Under the pieces are notes generated by a model. The model ran no database searches and was not told the origin of the DNA. It saw nothing but the letters and a program-made list of their open reading frames with translations. Position numbers and translations under genes: made by a program. A DNA stretch of 64,000 bases, from positions 310,001-374,000 of the forward strand of contig NZ_JADALJ010000001.1 in the NCBI RefSeq assembly GCF_014876185.1. Direction: 5' to 3'. Of the stretch, positions 16,368-25,086 are shown in pieces (positions within the stretch are counted from its first letter, which is position 1; each line of letters starts with the position of its first letter). Source of the DNA: Rufibacter sp. LB8. GTDB taxonomy: Bacteria; Bacteroidota; Bacteroidia; Cytophagales; Hymenobacteraceae.

Positions 16368-17051
16368 TTAGTTGTTCAAGTTCAACTTATTGCTTCTACT
16401 AAAATTCAGAAACATTATCAGGATTAATAGAGATAATGGTAGCCAGTATTCTAATATTAATTTAAAATCGGCTCCTCCTTTAGATGTATTTTCTTCATTG
16501 GAGATCAGTCTTGAATATGAATTTCCACAATTGATGTACTTTGGAGATTTTGCCATTAAATCCTCAAAGGAAACCTGAGGAATATCAAATACCCATATTT
16601 CATTCCCTATAGGTGTAAAATAGTGAACTTCTTCTTTATATAGAATTTCCAAAGCAGCTACAAAAGCCCAATATTCTGATTTTTCTGAAAAATGGAAATG
16701 GATTCCAAATTGGGTGTTTTCTGATGTGCCGTTGTTCTGGCCTTTCAATTTCCTGATTTCGGTTTGAGCCACCTTTAGTGTTTGAATGTCTCTTTTTTCT
16801 TCTCCAGTTAAAACATAAGTTTTGTAAACTCTTCCTAAGTTCTTGTGCTGGGCTAAGCCAAAATCAAAGCTTGATGGATCAGTCAATACTTTTTTAGCAA
16901 TTCTTAAAGGCATAGCATTGACTTCAATCACACCATATTGTTTAAAGGCCCCGATTGAATCCAAGATGAAAAACCCTACAGGAAGGAAGAATAGCAAGCT
17001 TAGGAAGCCAGGTAAATAAATAAGATTTTTCCTCTTCTGGGTCCTTTTCAT
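16368..17051 (-). CDS. AT-rich membrane protein of unknown function
   Basis: 227 residues from the ATG at 17051, 8 nt beyond the stop of the anti-sigma-factor gene. An N-terminal hydrophobic helix (LIYLPGFLSLLFFLPVGFFI) and a C-terminal one (LILEYWLPLSLLILIMFL) bracket a soluble domain of about 160 residues containing FGIHFHFSEKSEYWAFVAAL. I recognise no family. Base composition is clearly more AT-rich than both neighbours, which suggests recent acquisition or relaxed selection. It is placed as the third gene after an ECF sigma factor and its anti-sigma factor and could be part of that unit. Confidence 0.65.
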   Translation of the reverse strand: MKRTQKRKNLIYLPGFLSLLFFLPVGFFILDSIGAFKQYGVIEVNAMPLRIAKKVLTDPSSFDFGLAQHKNLGRVYKTYVLTGEEKRDIQTLKVAQTEIRKLKGQNNGTSENTQFGIHFHFSEKSEYWAFVAALEILYKEEVHYFTPIGNEIWVFDIPQVSFEDLMAKSPKYINCGNSYSRLISNEENTSKGGADFKLILEYWLPLSLLILIMFLNFSRSNKLNLNN

Positions 17052-17059
17052 AACATCAC

Positions 17060-17512
17060 CTAGCCTTTCCACTTCCAAACCGCCACCGTATTTTCTCCCA
17101 AATCAACCGCCTTCTCCAGAGCGGGCGCAGTGACAGGCGGCTTAGGCTGAGGTTTCTTTTTTTTAGGGATGGAAAACTGTTGAAATAGAACAAAGGCCAG
17201 CGCGAAAAGCAAGACAAAAATAACAGCCACCGTCTGCCAGATGGGTAATTGGAAGTTTCGGCGTTTGCGTTTCTTCTGGCTGAGCAGTTGTTTGAGGTGA
17301 CCGCGGGTTTCACGCACGGCGGCGCGCACGTGGGCGGGGTGGGAGAGGGACATGCCTTCGGCCACATCGGCGCAGAGTTCACAGGTCAAGAGGTGCGCTT
17401 GCACGCGTTGGCGGGTTTTGGGCGGGAGCGTGTTGGTTTGGTAGGCCCGCAGCAGTTCCAACCGAGGGTGCCCCTCTGTATCCCAGTCAAGGAGATGGTT
17501 ATTCCTGCTCAT
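17060..17512 (-). CDS. Anti-sigma factor with zinc-finger-like motif and one TM helix
   Basis: 150 residues. The N-terminal part has AHLLTCELC, the H-x3-C-x2-C signature of zinc-binding anti-sigma domains, in a helix-rich region (RQRVQAHLLTCELCADVAEG). A basic stretch (QKKRKRR) precedes a transmembrane segment WQTVAVIFVLLFALAFVLF at about residues 91-109, giving a cytoplasmic N-terminus and a short periplasmic tail. The start overlaps the end of the sigma gene by 14 nt, the usual arrangement for an ECF sigma/anti-sigma pair. Confidence 0.85.
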   Translation of the reverse strand: MSRNNHLLDWDTEGHPRLELLRAYQTNTLPPKTRQRVQAHLLTCELCADVAEGMSLSHPAHVRAAVRETRGHLKQLLSQKKRKRRNFQLPIWQTVAVIFVLLFALAFVLFQQFSIPKKKKPQPKPPVTAPALEKAVDLGENTVAVWKWKG

Positions 17513-18089
17513 GGTTCTTTTTCATATAAATGGTGAGGTTGCGCTTGCCGTTCTGGATGTGGCTTTTCACTTTGTTGATGTCAAACCCGGTGAGCGCGGC
17601 AATGTCTTTGTAGCTTTTCTGCTGCAAGTAAAATAATTCCACGCAAAGGCGCTGTTCTGGGCCCAATTGTGAAAGTCCGTTTTGCAGGGCCTGCAACTCC
17701 AGTTCCTGCCCGTTGGGTTCAGAGAAATCTGGTTCGGTGGCGTGGTGCAGGAGCGTGGGCGGCGTTTCTTCCAGGCTGTTGGTGGCGGCCCGGCTGCGGC
17801 TGCGCAGGAGCATGAGGCAGTGGTTTTTGGCAATGGAGTGCAGCCAGCTTTTGAAATTGGCTACTTCGTGTTTCTTGAGCAAGCCAATGAGGTTCTCAAA
17901 CACCTGCATGGTGGCGTCTTTGCTTTCGTCTTCGTCTTTTAAATACTTGAGACAAACCAAGTACACCATCTCTGTGTGCCGCTCAAACAGTTGGCCCACC
18001 ACCGCTAAGTCGCCGGCCTGTTGGTATGCCAGCACCAGTTCCTGGTCTGTGGGCGGCTGTGGGGAGCGGGAAAACAGTTTGAGGAACAT
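17499..18089 (-). CDS. ECF-type RNA polymerase sigma factor
   Basis: 196 residues. Region 2 is visible as LFERHTEMVYLVCLKYLKDEDESKDATMQVFENL and ANFKSWLHSIAKNHCLMLLR; region 4 as LGPEQRLCVELFYLQQKSYKDIAALTGFDINKVKSHIQNGKRNL. There is no region 1 or 3, as expected for ECF factors. Followed by its overlapping anti-sigma gene. The signal and regulon are not deducible. The upstream gap to the divergent TPR kinase carries a palindromic repeat. Confidence 0.92.
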   Translation of the reverse strand: MFLKLFSRSPQPPTDQELVLAYQQAGDLAVVGQLFERHTEMVYLVCLKYLKDEDESKDATMQVFENLIGLLKKHEVANFKSWLHSIAKNHCLMLLRSRSRAATNSLEETPPTLLHHATEPDFSEPNGQELELQALQNGLSQLGPEQRLCVELFYLQQKSYKDIAALTGFDINKVKSHIQNGKRNLTIYMKKNHEQE

Positions 18090-18596
18090 GGCGCGGGTCA
18101 GAAAAAGCGTCTATAAAGAAACAGATAAATTGGCAGCTTACGGCATTTAAATGGGTGTTTTGGGCAATATAGTACAAGATGCCTGGGTCAGGCATATTCC
18201 ATAAGCCCAGTACAGATTTCTTTTTCTGGTTATGTTGCTTATAAGATTATCTTTGGAATAGGAGCAAGTACCGGCAGAGAAACCATGGCCAGACGGTTTC
18301 CCTTTTCGGGCTCATTTCCGGAAATAAGCCCGAAAACGGCGGCTGACGGAAACAACATTCTGCCAAGGTGTCTGTAAGATTTCTAACCCAGGCATCGACA
18401 TATAACCATAGGCTTGCCCCCACCGTGGAAATCCCCCATCCACACTATAGTGGTCCACAAAAAATATATATAATTATCAGATTATAAATATTATGCGTTC
18501 CAAGGAATGTTTTGTGCGAAGCCGTTGTCTATTTGAAAATGGATTTGTGAGCCAAGGCGCGTTTATTGCCTGGTTATCTACCTGACGTTGAAATAC
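18090..18596. other. Divergent intergenic region, about 500 nt
   Basis: Lies between the sigma gene and the TPR kinase. It contains palindrome copy 9 (18301-18339) and an AT-rich stretch (ATATATATAATTATCAG) near 18460-18490 ahead of the kinase. No gene is supported. Confidence 0.6.
18301..18339. repeat. Dispersed palindromic repeat, copy 9
   Basis: CCTTTTCGGGCTCATTTCC / GGAAATAAGCCCGAAAACGG, between two divergent genes, so it cannot be a 3'-end terminator of either. Confidence 0.88.
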
Positions 18597-20606
18597 ATGA
18601 GAATACGTTTCCTCATTCTTTTCTTTCTTCCTGGGCTGGGGCTGGCCCAAAACCCCATAGCCGACAGTCTGCAGCTGGCGCTTGCCAACGCTACCACAGA
18701 CACGGCCCGCATCAGGCTGCACTGTGAGTTGGGCCGCCACCTGGTCCAGACTGACCTGCAGGCGTCTGACCAGCATGCCGCCGCCGCCGAAAAACTGTCT
18801 ATAAAAAATAAATTCCTCAGTGGTCAGGCCCGCGCGCTCAACTTGTTTGCCAACAACCTTCTGGTACGCGGCGAATTTGACCAGGCGTTGGCCAAGTACT
18901 ACCAGGCGTTAAAAATTGGGCAACAGACCAAAGACACGCTGACCTTGTTTGCCACCTACAACGGCCTGGGTGTGCTGTCCTATAAAACCAAAGATGAAAC
19001 TCGGGCTTTGCTGCACTACCAATCGGCCTTTGACCTGGCCCTTAAAAGCAACAACCGGCTCAACCAAAGCAAAGTGTACAACAACCTGGGCAACATCTTT
19101 GAAACCAAGGGTAATTACCAAAAGGCGCTGGCATATTTCAAAAAGTCTGAGGCAATACAACGGGCCACGCCAGACAAAAAATCATGGGCCATCAGTCTGC
19201 TCAATCTTGGCAACGTGTACACGCTCATGCAGCAGCCCCAGAAAGGCCTGCCTTTTCTGTACAAAGCCCTGGAAGTGGACCAAGCCATTGGCAACAAGAT
19301 GAACCAGACCGTCACGCTGGTGCACCTGGCCAAAGCCTACCGCGCCCTCCAGAACCTTCCTAAGGCGCTTGTTTACGCTGAACAAGGGTATGCCGTGGCG
19401 CATGAAACCAAGTCCAGCAAGAAGATCATTGCCGCGGCCAAGGTGCTCCAGGAGTTACACGAAGTGCAAAAAAACTATCAGCAGGCGTACGTGTACCAGG
19501 GCATTGTGAAAGACCATGAAGACCGGCTGGACCTGGAAAACCAGAGCGTGGCTTCCTCTAAAATTGTGGCTCGTTTTGAAGCCGAAAAACACGAACTTGA
19601 AAACCAAAAACTGAAAGCCGAACAGGAACGCCAGGCCATTGCGCTGCAGTTGCAGAAAGATACCATGTGGCTGGAGGGCGGCCTTATTCTGCTCATGTTT
19701 GTGTTGCTGGGCGTGTCTTTCCTGAGCCGCCGGCAGCTGCGCCGCGCTTATTTGCAGTTGCGCGAAGCCCACCAGCAGATGCAGGCGCAAAACCTGGAAA
19801 TTTCTACCCAGAAAGAGGAGATTTCAAAGCAGTCAGCTATTCTTAAAACTCAGAACCTGCAGCTGGAACGCCACAACAACGCCAAAAACAAGATTTTCTC
19901 TATTGTGGCACATGACCTCAGGTCTCCGTTCACTACCATTAAAGGCGCGCTGGATCTGGCCCAGGGGCACCCGCTCTCAGACCAGGACATTAAGCGAATT
20001 TTTGGAGTATTGAGCAAAGACGTGGAAGTGGTAATGGCCATGATGGACAACCTCTTGATTTGGTCCCGGTCTCAGATGGAAGGCACCACGCTGCAAGTCC
20101 AGACCTTGGAACTCAGCACCGCCACAGATGCTACCCTGGATTTAATGGCTATTCTGGCCGCTAAAAAAGGCGTGTCTTTGACCTCCACCATAGAAACATC
20201 TTTGCTGGTGCAGGCCGATAAAGAACGTTTGTCTTTTGTGCTGCGCAACCTGTTGATGAACGCGCTCAAGTTCTCGTTTGAAGGAGGCCAGATTCAAGTC
20301 TTCGCCAAAAAAGAAATGGGGCAGGTGCTGCTAAGCGTACAGGACCAAGGCAAGGGAATTTCTGAGAAACACCTTGCCAAGATTTTTTCGGGAGCCCGGT
20401 TCACCACCTTGGGCACCGCTCAGGAAGCCGGCACGGGCCTGGGCCTCATGCTCTGCAAAGAATTGATGGAAAGCATGGCAGGCAGTATTTCGGTGGCCAG
20501 CCACGAAGGAAAGGGAAGCACGTTTACTATCAGCCTGCCGTTGGTGGAGGGTCCTCCGGTCTCAGAAAAATCCATTCCTTCAGAAGTAGAACTGGTTCTT
20601 TCATAA
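18597..20606 (+). CDS. TPR-containing sensor histidine kinase
   Basis: 669 residues from ATG 18597; a TTG 9 nt upstream is possible. Order: signal peptide (FLILFFLPGLGLAQ), about seven TPR-type repeats (for example YNNLGNIFETKGNYQKALAYFKKSEAIQ) to about residue 300, a transmembrane helix LEGGLILLMFVLLGVSFL near 360, a coiled coil rich in QNLEIS and QKEEIS, then the kinase core: H-box FSIVAHDLRSPFTTIKGAL, N-box LRNLLMNALKFSFEGG, G-boxes DQGKGIS and GTGLGLMLCKEL. The TPR sensor is periplasmic. No response regulator is adjacent. Confidence 0.9.
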   Translation: MRIRFLILFFLPGLGLAQNPIADSLQLALANATTDTARIRLHCELGRHLVQTDLQASDQHAAAAEKLSIKNKFLSGQARALNLFANNLLVRGEFDQALAKYYQALKIGQQTKDTLTLFATYNGLGVLSYKTKDETRALLHYQSAFDLALKSNNRLNQSKVYNNLGNIFETKGNYQKALAYFKKSEAIQRATPDKKSWAISLLNLGNVYTLMQQPQKGLPFLYKALEVDQAIGNKMNQTVTLVHLAKAYRALQNLPKALVYAEQGYAVAHETKSSKKIIAAAKVLQELHEVQKNYQQAYVYQGIVKDHEDRLDLENQSVASSKIVARFEAEKHELENQKLKAEQERQAIALQLQKDTMWLEGGLILLMFVLLGVSFLSRRQLRRAYLQLREAHQQMQAQNLEISTQKEEISKQSAILKTQNLQLERHNNAKNKIFSIVAHDLRSPFTTIKGALDLAQGHPLSDQDIKRIFGVLSKDVEVVMAMMDNLLIWSRSQMEGTTLQVQTLELSTATDATLDLMAILAAKKGVSLTSTIETSLLVQADKERLSFVLRNLLMNALKFSFEGGQIQVFAKKEMGQVLLSVQDQGKGISEKHLAKIFSGARFTTLGTAQEAGTGLGLMLCKELMESMAGSISVASHEGKGSTFTISLPLVEGPPVSEKSIPSEVELVLS

Positions 20607-20620
20607 AGGCTAACTTCAGC

Positions 20621-20670
20621 AAATCCCGTTTTCGGGCTCATTTTCAGAAATGAGCCCGAAAACGGGATTT
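20621..20670. repeat. Dispersed palindromic repeat, copy 10
   Basis: AAATCCCGTTTTCGGGCTC... pairs perfectly with ...GAGCCCGAAAACGGGATTT, including the copy-specific AAATCCCG/CGGGATTT flanks. It lies between convergent genes, 15 nt after one stop and 34 nt from the other. Confidence 0.93.
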
Positions 20671-20703
20671 TCCGTTTCGCACCAAATAAAAAGTAAATAC
20701 TTC

Positions 20704-21588
20704 CTAGAAAAGCAGTTCGGTCTGGATGTATTTGGGGGGTGCCACCGCGCGTTTGGCGGTCTTTTTTTTGACCGCTTTCGCCGGGAAAACCGGCGGTGGT
20801 ACTTTCTGGGCCGGGGTGTTGGCAATAACCGAGAACAGCGGCGATTCCTGGTACCTAGAGGCCACTTCCACGTGCGTTTCCTGGGCCTGCGCCGAAAACA
20901 ATTCATGCACCAGCTGCGGGCAATTGTTCTGTTTGGACAAATGCGCCAGCAGTAAATGCGTCATGAACGCCGGCCTGTGCTCCAGAAACAACTCCAGTGC
21001 CTGGGCATTAGACAAGTGGCCGCGGCCGCCTTTGATTCTTCGTTTTAAATGGAAAGGATAATAGCCATTGTCCAGCATCTCCAGGTCATAGTTCGCCTCC
21101 AGAAACGCCGCGTGGCATTGCTTAAAGTAATGGATGAGCCGCTGGCAGGGCACGCCAATGTCGGTGAAGACGCCCACGGTGGTGCCGTTCCGTGCAATCA
21201 CAAAGCTGTGCGCATCTGCGGCGTCATGGTACTTGGGGAAACCCGTGATTTCCAGATCGCCAATCTGCACGGGCACATCGGCCTGAAACGGGAACACCAA
21301 TTCTGCGTCTAGCTGCAGGCGGGAGTTGCGGAGCGTAGGCAGCGTGATATAAACCGGCAACTGGTATTTCTTGGCCAACACCTCCAACCCTTTGATGTGG
21401 TCAGAATGCTCATGCGAAATGAAAATTGCCTTCACGTGGCGCATGGACAGGCCCAGCCGCGCCATACGGGCCTCGGTTTCATGGCAAGACAGACCGGCAT
21501 CTACCAGAATGGCTTCCTGCGGGCTCCCCACGTAATAGCAGTTCCCGTTACTTCCCGAATTCAACGACGCAATCAACAGCTCCCTCAC
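20704..21588 (-). CDS. MBL-fold metallo-hydrolase, YycJ/VicX-like
   Basis: 294 residues from the GTG at 21588, giving MRELLIASLNSGSNGNCYYV, the normal beginning of this family; a TTG 18 nt upstream is the alternative. The metal site IFISHEHSDHIKGL carries HxHxDH. Further ligands are in FPKYHDAADAH and THLLLAHLSKQN. Family members are probably single-strand or double-strand DNA exonucleases, a role known from YycJ studies. The last 40 residues (KVPPPVFPAKAVKKKTAKR..) form an unusual basic Pro/Lys tail. A TATCTTTG element ends only 4 nt before the GTG, hinting at a leaderless message. Confidence 0.85.
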   Translation of the reverse strand: MRELLIASLNSGSNGNCYYVGSPQEAILVDAGLSCHETEARMARLGLSMRHVKAIFISHEHSDHIKGLEVLAKKYQLPVYITLPTLRNSRLQLDAELVFPFQADVPVQIGDLEITGFPKYHDAADAHSFVIARNGTTVGVFTDIGVPCQRLIHYFKQCHAAFLEANYDLEMLDNGYYPFHLKRRIKGGRGHLSNAQALELFLEHRPAFMTHLLLAHLSKQNNCPQLVHELFSAQAQETHVEVASRYQESPLFSVIANTPAQKVPPPVFPAKAVKKKTAKRAVAPPKYIQTELLF

Positions 21589-21672
21589 CCTGCAAAGATA
21601 AGGCAATCAGAGGTTTTATGCGCTAAAAAGTAAGAGTTGGAAAACTGAATTTTTCTGAAGGACGAAGCTGGA

Positions 21673-21720
21673 TTTTCCGTTTTCGGGCTCATTTCCAGAA
21701 ACGGGGCCGAAAACGGAAAA
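21673..21720. repeat. Dispersed palindromic repeat, copy 11
   Basis: TTTTCCGTTTTCGGGCTC... / ...GGGGCCGAAAACGGAAAA between divergent genes. The right arm is partly diverged (ACGGGGCC for ATGAGCCC). Confidence 0.9.
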
Positions 21721-21872
21721 ATTTGCAACAAGAAGCGAATGTTCCCCCAATCTCTATGCCGTGATAGAGAAAAACAATTTCTTTCAGGTTCAGTTAATGC
21801 GTAAGATTGCCCCGCATTGAACGTGCAGGCCAAGGTTGTACCAACGCCAGCGCTTCACTTAACTCTGATTCT

Positions 21873-22355
21873 ATGGATTTTACCTCAACCTCTAAAGACG
21901 CCTTGTTGTTTGACGCCGCCCGCAAAGGCGACTCAGCGTATCTTTCCCAATTAATCGCCGAAGGCATTGACCTGAATCAGCAAGATGCCCGCGGCTCCAC
22001 GGCTCTTATTCTGGCTTGTTACGATGATCATTTTGAAGCCGCCCAAACCTTGATAACCGCGAAGGCAGACGTCAACCTGGCAGATTTCGGCGGAAACACG
22101 GCGCTCATGGGCGTCTCCTTCAAAGGCCATGAAGCGGTAGCCAAATTGCTCATTGACAACGGCGCCGACCTGAACCTGCAGAACGGAAACGGCGGCACGG
22201 CCCTCATGTTCGCGACGTTGTTTGGCCGAAACAACCTGGTGAAACTCTTAATTGAAAGCGGCGCAGACCCCAGCATCAGAGACCAGCGCGGACTTTCTGC
22301 CCTGGATTTAGCCCACCAGCAAGGCAACACTGAAGCCGTATCTTATTTTAAGTAA
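21873..22355 (+). CDS. Ankyrin-repeat protein
   Basis: 160 residues from ATG 21873 (MDFTSTSKDALLFDAARKGD), with no signal peptide. Four ankyrin repeats fill the protein, for example DLNQQDARGSTALILACYDDHFEAAQTLI, DVNLADFGGNTALMGVSFKGHEAVAKLLI and DLNLQNGNGGTALMFATLFGRNNLVKLLI. It is a cytosolic interaction module with no enzyme domain; the partner is unknown. Convergent with hrpB, and the 56-nt gap between the two stops is almost entirely one palindromic repeat. Confidence 0.88.
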   Translation: MDFTSTSKDALLFDAARKGDSAYLSQLIAEGIDLNQQDARGSTALILACYDDHFEAAQTLITAKADVNLADFGGNTALMGVSFKGHEAVAKLLIDNGADLNLQNGNGGTALMFATLFGRNNLVKLLIESGADPSIRDQRGLSALDLAHQQGNTEAVSYFK

Positions 22356-22360
22356 GCTGA

Positions 22361-22410
22361 GATTTCCGTTTTCGGGCCCGTTTTCAGAAATGAGCCCGAA
22401 AACGGAAATC
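22361..22410. repeat. Dispersed palindromic repeat, copy 12
   Basis: GATTTCCGTTTTCGGGCCC... / ...GAGCCCGAAAACGGAAATC. It fills the gap between two convergent stop codons, 5 nt from one and 1 nt from the other. The flanks GATTTCC/GGAAATC pair. Confidence 0.93.
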
Positions 22411-22411
22411 C

Positions 22412-24964
22412 TCACCACCCCTGCGGCCGTTTCTTGGTGCCCCTAATGGGCTGCGCCGAAAGCGGGTCTTCGGGCCAGTGGTGCTTGGGATAGCGCCCGC
22501 GTAGATCTTTTCTTACGTCAAAATACCCGGTGGTCCAGAAGCTGCGCAAGTCCCGCGTGACCTGCACTGGCCGGGAGGCCGGCGACAACAAATGTACCAG
22601 CAGCGGCACCTGGCCTTTGTACACGCGCGGCGTGTCTAACAACCCGAACACTTCCTGCAGCCTAACCGCCAATATTGGCGTGGTGGGGTCTGCGTAATCC
22701 AGGGCAATGCGGGAACCGCTGGGGACTTCCAGATGCGAAGGTGCCAACCGGTCCATTTCCTGCCGCTGCTCCCAACTCAAATTCGCCAACAGAATCTCAT
22801 TGAAATCCAGGCGGGCCACTTGGTCCAGGGTGCGCAAGCCCAGCAAATGCGGCAAGAGCCAATCTTCCAAGGTTTCTGTCAAGTGTTCTTCGGAGACATC
22901 GGGCCATTGGTCGGGTGCATGGAGGTGCAGAAAAGCCAGCCGCTGGCGGGTTCTAAGGGCTTCGGCAGACCAAGGCAACCGCTCCACGCCGCGTTCCTGC
23001 AAGACATCCAACAGCACCCGCGCCATCTGTTCCGGGTCTGGTGAAGCCAAGGAATTTTCCTCTAACGTAAGGGCGCCCAAGCGCGTGATCTGCCGGGCCA
23101 CAATTCGTTCTGCGGCAGCATCCCAGCGTACTTCCTGTAGATTTTCCAGCTGGTGTTTAAAATGGGTGAGGATTTCTTCTTTGGAGATTTCAGCGGCCAG
23201 CAACACGCGCGGCTGGTGCCCAATCTCAATGTGCGCCACGGCGTAGAACTCGGCTTCACTGAACAACTCCGTGGGGAGTTTGGCCCGTTGGCCCGAAACC
23301 AGCCGCACCCGGCCTGATGCCTCGCGCTGCGCCAACCGGTCTGGGTAGGCTAAAGCCGTCAAAACGCCCACCACCTCGGCAGACACCTGACCGCTGCCGC
23401 GAACCCGTTGCCTGAGATTCTGGGCCTGTTCTTTCACCCGGCGCAAGGTGTTTTCATCTACCGTGAACCCGGGCGTGGGCGGACGTTTGCTTGCCAACAA
23501 TTCCAACCGAAGTGCTAAATCAGGCAAGGGATCGGCCCAGGAAATCTGGATGGGTTTCAAGACATCGCGGTCAGACAAAATGGCGGCCAAAGCGCAGGCG
23601 GTAGCAGAGGCGCCCAGTTCTTGCCCGCGCATGACCAAATGCCCCAGCCTGGGCGATAACCCCAATTGCGCCAGGGTTTTTCCGTGGGCGGTGGGGTTCA
23701 GGTTGGCGTCAAGCGCTTCCAGTTTTAAAAGCAGATCACGGGCCAGGGCAACGGCAGGGGCGGGCGGCACGTCTAACCACTTGAGCGATGCAATGTCTTT
23801 CACGCCCCAAATAGCCAGCTCAAGGGCCAAGCCGGTTAAATCCGCCTCGCAGATTTCAGCGGTTTGCCGGTCAGGCAGTTGCAAATGATCTGCCTGTGAC
23901 CACAAACGGTAACAGACACCCGGCCCCAGGCGCCCGGCCCGGCCCCGGCGTTGGTCAGCGGCGGCCACTGAGACCGGAATGGTTTCCAGGGTGGTGAGCC
24001 CGGTGCGCGGCACGAATTTAGGAACCCGCGCAAACCCGCCGTCAATCACAATCTTCACGCCCTCAATGGTTAAACTGGTTTCGGCAATACTGGTGGCCAA
24101 CACTACTTTCCTGCGGCCGGCTGGGGCGGGTTTAATGGCCGCCAATTGCTGTGACAGGTTGAGGTCGCCGTGGAGCAGGTGCAAGTCTAGGTGCGCGGGG
24201 AGCATGTCTTCTAGTTTCTGGGCCACGCGGCGCATCTCACCCATGCCCGGTAAAAACACCAAAGCATCGCCGGCTGGTTCTTCCTGCAAAGCTTTTCTGA
24301 TGGCTTTGGGCACCAGATTGGTCAATCGCTCTGCGGGCCTGTTGCCGGCACCGGCCATGTCTGCTGCAGACAAATACTTCGTTTCTACGGGGTACTGCCG
24401 GCCCAGACTTCTAATAACAGGAGCCTCCAGCCATTGTCCTACGGCGGCGGCGTCTAAAGTGGCACTCATGACCAACAGCCGTAAGTCGGGCCGCAGCACC
24501 GCCTGGGCATCCAGGGCCAGGGCAAGTCCCATGTCGGCTTGCAGGCTGCGTTCATGGAATTCGTCAAAGATGATGGCGGCTATGTTTTCTAAGGCGGGGT
24601 CAGACTGCAGCAGGCGCGTGAGAATGCCTTCGGTGACTACTTCAATCTGGGTTTTGTGGGACGCCACGTGCTCCATTCTGATCCAGTAGCCCACGGTCTG
24701 GCCCACTTCTTCCTGCAACAGATCTGACATGCGCTGGGCAGCGGCGCGGGCGGCCAAACGGCGGGGCTCCAGCATCAGGATTTTTCCGGTCCCGCGCCAG
24801 CTGGCCTGCAGCAGCGCCAAGGGCACCAGCGTGGTTTTTCCGGCCCCGGGAGGCGCTTCCAACACGGCCCGGGAATTGGTTTCCAGCGCGGCGAGCAAGT
24901 CAGGAATAGCCTCCGTGACCGGTAAATCTGGCAAAGGAAAGGGGAGGGCGGCAGGGTTTGTCAT
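22412..24964 (-). CDS. hrpB: ATP-dependent helicase HrpB
   Basis: 850 residues from the ATG at 24964 (MTNPAALPFPLPDLPV). DEAH/RHA superfamily helicase: Walker A APPGAGKTT (about residues 37-45), motif II DEFHERS, motif III SATLD, and motif VI QRRGRAGR. The C-terminus WDAAAERIV...LDPTTPILAVRLQEVFGLLDTPRV and the ending HHWPEDPLSAQPIRGTKKRPQGW are HrpB-specific. The family is widespread; its role is uncertain (RNA/DNA helicase, suggested in mRNA processing or translation). The divergent DUF3078 gene starts 122 nt away. Confidence 0.95.
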   Translation of the reverse strand: MTNPAALPFPLPDLPVTEAIPDLLAALETNSRAVLEAPPGAGKTTLVPLALLQASWRGTGKILMLEPRRLAARAAAQRMSDLLQEEVGQTVGYWIRMEHVASHKTQIEVVTEGILTRLLQSDPALENIAAIIFDEFHERSLQADMGLALALDAQAVLRPDLRLLVMSATLDAAAVGQWLEAPVIRSLGRQYPVETKYLSAADMAGAGNRPAERLTNLVPKAIRKALQEEPAGDALVFLPGMGEMRRVAQKLEDMLPAHLDLHLLHGDLNLSQQLAAIKPAPAGRRKVVLATSIAETSLTIEGVKIVIDGGFARVPKFVPRTGLTTLETIPVSVAAADQRRGRAGRLGPGVCYRLWSQADHLQLPDRQTAEICEADLTGLALELAIWGVKDIASLKWLDVPPAPAVALARDLLLKLEALDANLNPTAHGKTLAQLGLSPRLGHLVMRGQELGASATACALAAILSDRDVLKPIQISWADPLPDLALRLELLASKRPPTPGFTVDENTLRRVKEQAQNLRQRVRGSGQVSAEVVGVLTALAYPDRLAQREASGRVRLVSGQRAKLPTELFSEAEFYAVAHIEIGHQPRVLLAAEISKEEILTHFKHQLENLQEVRWDAAAERIVARQITRLGALTLEENSLASPDPEQMARVLLDVLQERGVERLPWSAEALRTRQRLAFLHLHAPDQWPDVSEEHLTETLEDWLLPHLLGLRTLDQVARLDFNEILLANLSWEQRQEMDRLAPSHLEVPSGSRIALDYADPTTPILAVRLQEVFGLLDTPRVYKGQVPLLVHLLSPASRPVQVTRDLRSFWTTGYFDVRKDLRGRYPKHHWPEDPLSAQPIRGTKKRPQGW

Positions 24965-25086
24965 GGTAGGGCAAAGGTCGGGATTCTTTTGCAAATGCAG
25001 CGGTGCGTGGGCGCAGGAAAACGGCGGCGCAGACGGGACTTTTTGGGAAAGTATTGTATTATTGTCTAACCATTCCTCCCTCGGCC

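Noticed and set aside
18588-18599. TTG at 18588 as start of the TPR kinase
   Set aside because: The ATG at 18597 gives a clean signal peptide; the TTG adds only three residues and has no better context.
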